Position numbers and translations under genes: made by a program
In this document: positions 46,201-58,000 of the stretch, one piece after another
Layout: the number at the start of each line of letters is the position of its first letter
Numbering within the stretch: the stretch's first letter is position 1
The notes under the pieces: model-generated
What the model was told of the DNA's origin: nothing
The model's database searches: none
Seen by the model: only the letters and a program-made list of their open reading frames with translations
Source of the DNA: Cheiracanthium punctorium
Taxonomy: Eukaryota > Arthropoda > Arachnida > Araneae > Cheiracanthiidae
Assembly (NCBI GenBank): GCA_038373885.1
Contig: JAWZYV010000136.1
Location: forward strand, 310,001-374,000
Direction: 5' to 3'
Length of the DNA: 64,000 nt

Positions 46201-49200
46201 GGATTATTCGAGGATATATTTTTTTAAATTATCATTCATACTTTGCATGTTGCTTAGAACTTTATTTGAACCATTCTCTGAACATTCAGATCACTTGACA
46301 GACGTTGATAACAATTTCCATTACAAAAACTTCCTAAAATGCTGTCGCATCGATTATTTTTTTATAGCCACTGGGTGTGTTCGTAAATTCATTGACATGT
46401 GCCGCATTTTTTTCTAACTGGAATAGGTGTGATTGTGGTTCGAGTTTAAGAATGACTTCAGTTCACTAAGTTTCTCTTGCCTAGGTGATGCGTTTGTTTA
46501 TCAGAAATTCCCCGGATTAACTGTAAACAAACAATCGAAAACTAAATCAACTGGCTGCTATCTCAGTTGATTTAATTCTTCAACTAGCTGCACTCAATTG
46601 ACTTTTAATAGCAATAATCAACCGATTTAAGGTTAAAACTGAAAGTTCGAAAAGGCCCAAAAGTAAGATTAGTGTCATGAGTGGCGATGGTTGAACATTT
46701 ATGAATGCGTCCTTTCTTCCCATTTGCACCTATTTGGGGATTTCTATCACACTATCACTCACGACGAAATCACTGGTACTTTGTATTCCTGGCTTCAACC
46801 TCATTTAGTTTTCCCGCGATTCCAGAACTTAAACCCTGAATGTTTGACCTTGAAAACTGATTCTTGATTCGATTCATTGATCAATGAGGATTGACGATTG
46901 CCGAAGATTGCCCTTGAAATAGTGCTTATTTCAAGGTCATTCGAATACAATCCAGGAAGTGATATTGGGATATGTCTTCCCACTCAAGTTTTCGGATTAG
47001 TTAGCATAAGCTTTAAGTCGTGCAGAAATTCCATTTATTTACTCACGACTTATTTTCTATTCACCCACCGAAATATTTTCCTGGATACGCCCCTGCAAGG
47101 CAGATGTGGGACATGACAATGGAGCTGGATCGATAGCTCATGTAATCTAGAGCTTTACAGCATTACAGCTTGTCGTCAGTGACGGATTCATATGGTTGGA
47201 GTGGAGAGGATGGAGCAATTGCTCCTCCCTTGAGCACACTTTAACCTAAAAATTTTGCCAATTTTTAGGGAGTTTAACCGACCTTTGACCCAAGGTTTAA
47301 CCTTCTCTTTCTTATCAGTTCATAAGACAAAGATTCTGTGTCCAGTTCCGCTTTTCAGCATTGTCCTTTGAAAGTTCCACCAGAACCCAGCGATTGCGCA
47401 TGTTTAACGCTCGAACCTACCGAGAAGCAACACTTCCCAGAATGTTGAAGGTCAGAACCTTCAACACTTATCGCAGAAGGGGAGTCCTTCCCCACCGAAG
47501 CTTTTCCGAATCCGCCAATGATGACAGTCAGTTGCTCTCTAAAACTATCTTACAAAGAAACATGCAACACACTGAGACAGTTCGTTACCAGGGGACACTC
47601 ACTTATTACAAGGACAGACGCAGATACCACAGCATTTTTCCATTCCTTCCAAGTTTTTCTCGGCTTCCTTCATGTCGGCATTAATTTTGTCCATATCCTC
47701 CTCAATCCTGTCCATTTGTTCTGAGGAGGAAAGAAACCAGTAACATTTTAAGATCATAAAAACAGAACATAATTGCAGACACTGATGTGAATCGGCGGCT
47801 TTCAGAGTATAAATTTGTAAGGGAAAGATTAGCCGACCCAGAACCGCAACTAGAAGGTGACAAACGGGGCACATGCCATGGGTGCCGTGTAGAGCAGGGC
47901 TTCATTTAAGTCCATGCCGCCCATAAGCATTATTATGACTGTTAGTAATTTTATTTAAAATGTATATTTACTAAGAGTATTCAAGAAGTTTAACCAAAAG
48001 CATTGAAAAATTGACTAAAAATGTAATTAATAGATCAAAAGCTGTGAATGAATAAGTTAAAAATTTTCATTATTGGGATAACCTTTAGTAATAATACAAC
48101 CTAACGAAACAGGTTATCCTTCGATGAATATATGTATATATGTATTCAAATAAATGTGAGAGTTATCGTTTGATAACTCTCACATATCATTTGAGAGTTA
48201 TCGTTTGAAATGAAACCATAAAGGTGTAGAAAGTATAATGTCTCGAGAAAGTATAATGGCTCCGAGCTATTTTGAGAATGAGCATTGAAAGCCTTTAAAA
48301 GTAATTATTTTTTAAGTATATTAATATGCAGGAATTTGAATTAAAATTACTGCATTTTAAATAATTTTTCTCTTTTAAATTACATGCATATGGCAAGCGA
48401 AAGAAAGTTTATAAGAATTGTTTTCTTTTCCTTTTTTATTTAAAAGCACTTTTAAAATCACGACAGTTCTTAATCTCAGCTATAATAAATAATTAATTTC
48501 ATTTTTTCTGTAGTTAAATATTGTAGCTATTTATGCCACTATCAAAAGTACTTCTTTCCAAGCTTCGATTTCTTATGACACTATGGATTATAGCACACTG
48601 TATTTTAATCCATGTACATTGTCAAAAAGAGGTTTCAGAGTACACATAATATTAGATGTACCGGAAAATAGCGTCCTTTTACATAAAAAAAAAAAAACAA
48701 GTTTTAAATTACAAACAAGCTGTGCCTAAGTATATGACTCCTATTTGTTAAATTTTAAAGCGAGAATTTTATAGTTAATTTTTTTTCCCTTTCAAGAAAA
48801 GTGGCCACCTTCCTCCTTTTTTTCCCGCTTACCCTCCTTGGAGGATTATACTCGAAATGTTCTGAAATCGATATTTAGGTATTAGTGAGTATTGTATTTA
48901 ACTGCTAAAATTTTATGGATATCATTTTTCTTCTTTGAGATCACATAAGATATGTCAAAGTAACGTTTGGGCCATCTATCCCCCCCCCCGTAAGTTACGA
49001 ATTTTGGAAAATGCTCTCCAATCAAGCACTTACGCTAAAAAACTCACTCACTTTCCAAATTTCCCGTTAATTTTCTGTAAATTAGCTTCAGTAGTTTTGG
49101 CTAGGCGAAATACTGACATGCGAAAAAAGGACACTACTTTTTGATACATCTGTATAATATAATATCAGGTTGTAACGAAAGTTCTCCGCCAAATCTGCTT

Positions 49201-51957
49201 GAGTCAGCTAATGCGGCAACCACCGATTGAACTTGTACATGAAGTTTATGTGATGCATAGCACGGCTAATGGGCATGGCATTAATGTCTAATTCTTTAGC
49301 TAGCTCTCAAGTGGTTAAATACTGATCTTCTTCCACAAGTTCCCGCAGGTGGCCCTCATCAACATCAGAAAGCCGGCCAGAGAGCTCTGCTCCTTGAATG
49401 CCATAGACCCTGTTTTTTAACTTTCAGTACCAAACCTTCACAGTGCCATATGATACAACAGTAGAATCTAAATTACACACATAATTCTTTGACATTCTGT
49501 AGCACTTTTTGCAACAGAACTGTAAGTAAATGATGGTTCTAATCCAGTAACGTGATAGTTCCATTTCAGACACCTTGTACTTAATGATAACGATATTTTT
49601 TAACAAAACAGTGTTCTAAAGCAAGTATATTGTTTGACAAAGTATGAGCAAACACACCAACGTGAACTGTTTGCAGATGATATTTGCGGTGGCGGGAAAC
49701 TTTCGTTACAACCTAATATAAAGTAGCATTACTATATTACATTACATGTTATACAGTGAGTACAAAAAGTCACTGACACATTTCAAAATTAAATATAAGA
49801 TCAACTGATTGGGTTACGAGATTGCGGTTTGTACCAAAATGCTTCCTATGATGAAAAGTTTAAGCAAATAAAAAATAGTTCCAAATTTCACCCATAGATG
49901 GCGCTGCTTGACCTTGCATTAAATTGAAATGCGTATTTCATTTGAGACTTAACCCCTCTTGATTTCTTCCTGTGGGGGTATGTGAAGGATAAAGTTTACT
50001 CCTCTCCTGTGGTTGATATGGAAGAGACGAATCACACAGGTAATTCAATCAAAACCACAAGCTACCAAATGCGTGGAGTGAAATTGTGTACCGTTTTTAT
50101 GTGGTTAGAGCTACATCAGGTGCACATATTGAAGTATGGTAGCTGGTTATGCTTGTATCGGCTTCACAAAATAAAAATGCTGAATCTTTGTTTGAGTTTT
50201 GTTTTTACTGTTTCTACAGCGCCATCTATGGGTGAAATTTGGAACTATTTTTTTATTTGCATAAACAAAACTTTTCATCACAGGAAGCATTTTGGTACAA
50301 ACCACAATCTTGTAACTCAATTAGTTGATTTTATATTTAATTTTGAAATGTGTCAGGGACTTTTTGTACACCCTGTATAATATAATATATATATACAAAT
50401 AAATAAATATAATTAGCAATTGTATTTACCGCCTTGATCATCGAGCGCGACGAGAGTTCTAATCCCAGCTTCTTTACTCTGTAAGTAGGAAAATAAATGA
50501 ATAAAAATCTCAAAACGAAAAATATGAAAAACAACTTTAAAGAGAAAGGTTAAACGACTTGCTTGAGACTTTAAGTATATTTTTAATGAAAAAATTAAAA
50601 TGCGTTGTGCTGTATAAGAAGTGCATGTTTGTGAAAAAAGTTACGAGAAAGTTAACCCTTAAACTTTCCATTACGTTAAACGTAAGGCAAGTTCTGCATT
50701 AAAATGCAGAACACTGAGTTGTAGGTACAACTCAGACAAAACAGTCTGTGCGTAAAATTGTGAAAAGGATGAGAATAGATTTGTATTTACTAATTGTAGA
50801 ATGCCCGACAGTATAACTTGTTAAGTACTTATTTAACATTTAAATAAAAGGAACATGTTGCGCATTGAATGATCTTGGGTACAGTAAATATTTTCTATTG
50901 CATGCCACTATTTCTCAGTTGTACTATAGTTTATTTTTTATTAATATTATCATACACTTCTTAGGTTTAAAATACTCAGGGCCTAATTAAACCTTGTGAG
51001 GACCTCTAGGCTGTAAAAGTTATAAGGGGGTCCGCAGAAAGTTTATCTTTTACTTTTATCTATTTATTTATTTTTATTAAGTTAAAAGTTGAAGATAGGG
51101 CCCCAAAGACTTTGTCTAAAGTGCCACTATAGGCCATCCGTTCACCATAGCCTTTATGACCATCACCTATATGGTTCACCACAGACCATAGGTAGATACA
51201 AGTAGTGTAGTATAGGTAGTACAAGGGCTAATAACTTTAGATAATTTTACAGAATGTATCATAATCAACCAAGTGCGCTTACACGAGAGTCTTAAAAGTA
51301 TACATAATAACTAAAATACTCAGGGCTTAATTAAACTTTGTGCGGACCTCTAACCTATGAAAGATTTGAGGTCCACACAAATTTTATCTTTTACTTTTAT
51401 TTATTTATTTATTTTTATTAATCTAAAAGTTGATGATAGCGCATTAAAGGAATTCTTAGAGACTTACAGAGCTTACAGCTTACAGAGACAGATAATTTTA
51501 AATCCATGTGTAACTTTAAAATCAACCTCAAATTTTCCAGCAGATATCTATTCAAAGTTCGAATTAAGAAATGGCATCGTGGTTCTTCGTGCAACAAGAC
51601 TTAAAAGGAAAGTCTGTATATTCCAAGGCAACTTTAAAAGTTTGATTAAATTTTTTTGATTTCTGACCCGGCACCCCTAAAATGTTCGGACCCGCTGGCT
51701 AAAGCCTACTCAGCATAGTGGATAATACTGCCCTGAGAAGGCTACAGTTAAATATGCTTGGCAGTTGATGTCTGTAAAGAAAGCTTACAGAGACTGATTA
51801 TTTTAAACACGCGAGTAAATTTCCGATTTTTATATAAATGTTTTTTTTATAAACCAGCCATATTCCTTTGGAATACAAAAAATATCTGTAAACAACTTTC
51901 GAGTTATGAGGTATCCTTCTTCAAGAATGAGAAAGTATATATGTGTATATATGTATA

Positions 51958-52008
<51 letters not shown>

Positions 52009-55000
52009 CACATAATAAATCAAAATCCTACAGAAATCCCAAATTTCTAAAACTTGCGGTTGGGAACAAAGTGAATTTGCTTTCAAAAACTGCAACTACT
52101 ACTACACAGTCCCTTGCAATTCCTAATCTTATAAACGGTCCTCGCACCCAGTCAATCTGGAGTCTAAAAAGTCACAACAGTTGAAAAACCGCAGCACAGA
52201 TTTGGGATCGGCCAATAATTGCAATGTGTGTGGGTCATGTCACACGACCTCAAACGTTAATAAAAGGGCTGACGCAGCCCAGGAGAAAAACTTTCGCGTG
52301 GCCGCAACTGCCAAAGAAACATGTATAAAATTGTACAATAAAATAATGTAAACCCGCAAGATTTCCTTTCTGGCCCGACTACAAGTTCACACTGCGGACA
52401 GCTGGGGAGGCTCTACGCCAGGGTCCACCGAGCCGCTCCGCCTCGCCTACTGAACCCTACAACGATATTACGTCTCGCCTGCTCTGCCCCAACCGGGGCC
52501 CGACTACGGAAAACCGCTTCTACCACCGCAACGTCGATATTATTACATATACAGTGGGTTTTTACACATTTTTGTAACGATTTTGCACAGATATATATAT
52601 AGAAATAAAGAATTTTATTTTCTAATGTGTTCGATCTGATAGCCCTTTCTTTGAACTATCATATTACATCTTGATTTCCAAGATAAAAATCCTTTTCTTA
52701 AAACATCAAGGCTCATATTGTTCCACTCCTCCTTCACATTCTTTCAGAGTCCACCCAATGTTTTGGGATACTGCTTATAAAGAGCTTGTTTTAAAAGTCC
52801 AAATGCACAGTAATCCATAGGAGACACGTCAGGGGACTTGGGTGGGATGCATTTAAAGGGATTAGCTTCAATTCCAGTTTCATTTCTCATTTTATCAAAA
52901 AATAGAGCAGTAGATTTAGAGGTATGGCTTGGAGCTTTATCCTGATGGAACTTAACACAGTGAAGATTGTTTGGATAAAGGGATGGAAATTCTTCTTTAA
53001 AAATAGGTGTAAAAACATACTTCTGATAGTATCCGAATTAATTTTGACATTTTTTTTTCCTACTTTCCTTATTCTAAGTTTTCCGTTCTAAGAAAATCCA
53101 GTAATAACCATAAGAACCTTTAGAAAAACTTTCCTTGTTTTCTCTAAACCAACTTGTTACGTCTTTTTCTCTCCTTTTGCGGTAGTAAATCTATCTGTTT
53201 CTATTGCAGTCGGATAAATGTATCCAAACTTCATCAATTGCAACTACATATTTCCATTTTTCACCCGCCAAAAATTTTCATACAACAGTCTACACATACT
53301 CTTACGCCGAGAAACATGTTTCGGCGTTAGGCGATGAACATCGTGTTTTTTTTTTGCTTTGATTGACTTTAAATCTGATTTTATAATTTTATTCGCAGTT
53401 TCTACAGAGATATTTAAAGATTTTGTGATAGCTCTTTGGGTAGTTGGATTTTCCTTTAAAACACGAGATGCGACTTTAGATTTAATAAGAGATGTACGTA
53501 CCTTTGCTGGGTATGCATTTTTTGCCTTTTCCCCAGTGAAATATAATCTTTGACGTTTCTTTCCTTTCATATTAATTATCTCACTTATTTTACGTGTAGA
53601 AATATTAAAAACATGATTTTGACATCTTTTTTTAATAACTGAATAAGAGTATTTCTCTTCGGATAGCGCAAACATATAGCCTTCGACCCATTGTTTATTT
53701 TTCAGCGACATTTTAAAGCAAAGAATATTTTTAATGCTGCAGACGATAAATAAGACTTATTACAATTTGATGCCAATCACATTTTTATTTTCAAATTAAT
53801 ATTTAACTTCATGGAGAAAATCAAAATCGTTACAAAAATGTGTGAACACCATCTGTATATATGTTTTTCATATTTATCATAGCTCATAAACAAAGAAAAA
53901 AAACTAGCAGAGTGAAAGAAATTGAATACCAAATTATAAATTGTCATCTGTAAACTTATAAATTAACAAAATCTATTTAAATAAGTAACAGCAAGTTAGA
54001 GATAAAATGAACTAAGTAAAATAATAATAAAATATAAAAAAGGCAATCATTTCCTTTACAATAAAAAATGTACTTAATCTTTAATTGTGGTAATCTATTT
54101 TAGGAAATTGAATGCTTTTGAGGCCGAATTCAGTTGCAAAATATTTTATTTTAAACTTAACCACCGTTTAAACCAAAGATTATTTCGATTTTGAAATGTT
54201 TGTACAAGAGATGAACACACGCTAAATGAAAATATTTGCGATTTTCTCTAGTAAAAAGTAGAATAAAGTAGATAGAGTAAGTAGTTCATTTCTCCTCCCG
54301 AAACATCAAAGATGAATTATATCAAAAAAGCATTTTACAAGTAAATGGTGGGTAACTTACCTCGTCGCATAAGGCCATCATTCTTCTGGTGGATTCAAGT
54401 GACTGAAAAATAAATTGAATTACAGGTTAAATACAGCTTTTAAAATACTTCATTTTGGTAAGTTATTAAGAAGAGAATTATATATAACAGAAATATTTTA
54501 ATACACATTAAATTTACAGCTGTACATCATAAAATGCTGAAAAGATATTCTTTGGTTCCCGGTTCAAGACAGGGGAAGGGCTAGGCGTGCCATAAGTAAT
54601 ACATGGGCTTTATGTCATGCAGCTACAGTATTATCTTTGTAACTTGAAAAGTATATATTCTAACAAGTTAAAATGTTATTTCTGTTACGCAAAGTTTTTC
54701 TGCTAAAAAAGAATAAATATTTACTCTGTCAGTAAGCGGATCTGCAATACCCACTTTAAAAAAAAATTAAAACACTCTCTCGTTTAGAAGTTGCTACCCC
54801 ACTCTTAAGGACTTAGTGCTCACTTTTTAAAATTAGAGATGATGGAAAATTTATATATTTTCTTCGGCACAAGGAATTGACAGCCTTTTGATTTACACAT
54901 TAAGTATTAAATCACATTTCAAAAAGAAAAGAAAACATAAATAATAACATATTGTTTCTTGTATTCACTTAAATACTAGATACTTCAAAAGCCCCATAAA

Positions 55001-58000
55001 TAAAATTCAGATTTATTCGGAACTGTAGTTTTTAAAATATAACCTCTTTGTAGTTAAAATCGAAATTAAGAGATCTTTATGTCAAAGTCTATTTCCCGTA
55101 TTTTTACATTTAGCTTACTAGTAGCGTAGCTAAATGTTGATATATTTCCAAACTGCTTACTTGGTAAATTTTTACCGCTGAGCACTAAAATTGAAATCTC
55201 AGGCAAACGAGACTCAAAAAATAGATTGGTCCCCTAAAAAGTAGTGACTTGTATTGAAAATTTCAAAGGAAATTCTCAAAAATAAATATATTTATCTGTG
55301 GACCTTAAAAAGAAAAAAGCGGGGTGGGGGGGGGGGGAAGGGAAAAAAGAAAACATTAAACTATAAACAAAAATCTAAAGGCATTTTTGTTTTCTGTGAT
55401 GTAGGTAATTATTTTTAAAATGTCGCACAGGTTTGGATTTTTTATTCGTGAAAACTGGATCATTTTTTGTATCATTTTTGGTGCAAAGAGTAATATACGA
55501 TACATTGAATCTGAATTTTGAGGGTGATATTTCAGAGGCCTACCACTGTTTGTCAGCCTTTTGCCCTACTTAATCTGACAATTCGATCGGATAAACATAA
55601 AATTTTACAAAGACATAAAACTACGAAGCAGGGTAAAAGGCGCGCAGAAATAGTGGAACAGGAAAAGGAAGAAATGAAAACTATTAAAACACCTCCGAAA
55701 AAACAAAAAAGGGGATAAAGACATAGCACTACGCGCAACTAGCAACATGGCTGCCCAATTTGATACATTTTTAAACGCCTGTCAGAGCGTATCGAACAAG
55801 GAAATCGCATTCTATGCAGTGGCGGCTCGTCATTAAGGGCCAAAGGGGCCTGGCCCCACCGGCTAACCATCGTCTAAACCAAAGTATCTTCCTATTATGT
55901 CGGACAGTTCTTTCAATAATTTACCTTCATTAAAAAAATGCACGCATTTTACTCCATTTTAATACTATCCATTAAAAAAAGCATTTAAAAAATCGATAGT
56001 TATACGATTTCCCCCCTATCTAAGCCATGCATGGGCCATGGGCTGGGTTGCCCTGAATTTGGCGTCTTTTCTCCGTTCACCGGGTTGACATATTTGGCAT
56101 TCAGCACAAAAGCCATATTGACGTGGAATTAACTTGGCTTCCAAGCGGTTTATTTGGCGCTGTCTTCTGGGCCCAGATCTTCGGGCCCTCGCATGGTTAT
56201 CTGCACGACTGTACGGGGAAATTTCGGCAATCGTAGCTATTGGTGAAATTTTCCGCTTAGGAGGAAATCATTTTTAATGTGCGTGATCTATTTTTGCAGT
56301 GCAGTCAGATGTTTTTCTGTTTGGTTTTCTTGATTTACGAAAACCGATTTACGAATTTCTTTTTTATATAGGTTGATATTGATTTTAAAATAAATAAATC
56401 ATCTAAAAATTATGAATAAGCAGCTATAAACATAAATATTAAATAATTAAATGTGGCTTTTTGTTTAGTAATGAAGTAAACTTTTTAATTTAACATAATT
56501 AGGTAAAAAATAGCAAAAGTTGTATAGTAATTTTGATAATCATTTGTCATTTGAGAAATTTTAAATACTTATCCCCAAGTGCTGTGTGCACTTGGGGATA
56601 GGTTGTTCTATATGTATATGTTACAGTGAAAACCCGAATTGTTGTTGTTGTTGTTGTTGCTTATCCTCTTTAAAGATCTGATATAAGTCAGATCAACTCC
56701 AATAGATTGTTGACCAACAGAAAATCAATAACTAAAAGGGGAGCAGATGTTAAGTCCTCCTTGGAAAGTCCGACGCAACTCAGTATGTGCTCTGGAGAGG
56801 CTGGATGATCACAGCATTTCTTGCAAGTCTGCTGTGCCGTTTGGGTACTAACGCTGGTCCTTTGCGAGACCCAAAAAACATTACTGTGTCCGGGCATCGC
56901 TGTTGGGGGCCCCCTCGAAAACATGCTAACCCTGGCCCTCTGCGAGACCCAAAAAACATCAGTGGGTCCGGCCATCACTTCAGTAGGCCCCCTCGAAAAT
57001 ATGCTATAGCTGGCCCTTTGCGAGACCCAAAAAAATATCAGTGCGTCCATCGCTGTAGGGGGTCCCCTGGAAAATATGCTAACGCTGGCCCTTTGCGAGA
57101 CCCGAAAAAAATCAGTGAGTCTGGCCATCGCTATAGGGGGCCCCTGGAAAATATGCCTCCGCTGTAGGGGCCCCTCGAAAACGTGCTACCGCTACTCGAA
57201 TAAAACGGGTGTTTCCTAGTTAATTCGGGTTTTCCCTAACGTACTCAGTTAGAACGCGTTTTTGCGTAGTTAATTCGGGTTTTGACTGATTTCGGGTTTT
57301 AACTGTAACATATATATATTTTCGCGATTTTAATGGGCACTATTTTTTTTTCGGGCCCCACCACTGAAACAGGTCACAAGCCGCCACTGATTCTATGTAT
57401 CGAACTATCAATCGACATCAGTCGACACTTCTCCATTAAAGCCATCCACATAAAATCATCAAGTTACGTGTTACGTAACCCTGCAGCAATTACTTTACAG
57501 AAGGTGTACAGTAGTAGATGTACCAATATTTCGAGAACCGTAACTTTTGACCCCCCCCCCTCAGAGATTCTAAATAACCGCTAATTGCGGGTGCCTGGAA
57601 TTTGATAGCTGGTAGAGTAATGCATGGGTAATAATATTGTCCGAATTTATCTAGTTTGCGCTGTATACGCATTTAAATATTCAGACTTCGCTGCATAATG
57701 TGACTGGGTTTGCGACTTCAGTGGTGAAAAGGAGGCTAGCAAAGGATCATGGGATTGTGTTCTTTACAGATGTTGATGTTTTAAACTTGCTCCACTAGCC
57801 TTTAAGTTATAGAAAGTTGAACATGCATTTGAGCGTTTTAATATCAATTGCTTCAATTTAACATATGTACATTTTATTTTTTTTTGTTAGTTTTGTTTCA
57901 AGTTCATAACTATTTTGGTTTATAACTAACATTACCCATAAAAGTTTACTGCAGAACTCACATTTTCCCTATTTAAATTGAAATTCTAACTTTACAAGAA

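Noticed and set aside
47361..47684. 107-residue plus-strand frame
   Set aside because: Overlaps SNAP-25 exon 4 on the opposite strand and shows no known domain.
56688..57167. Overlapping 126- and 146-residue frames on both strands
   Set aside because: Produced by 75-78-bp tandem units inside a nested MITE; no domain.
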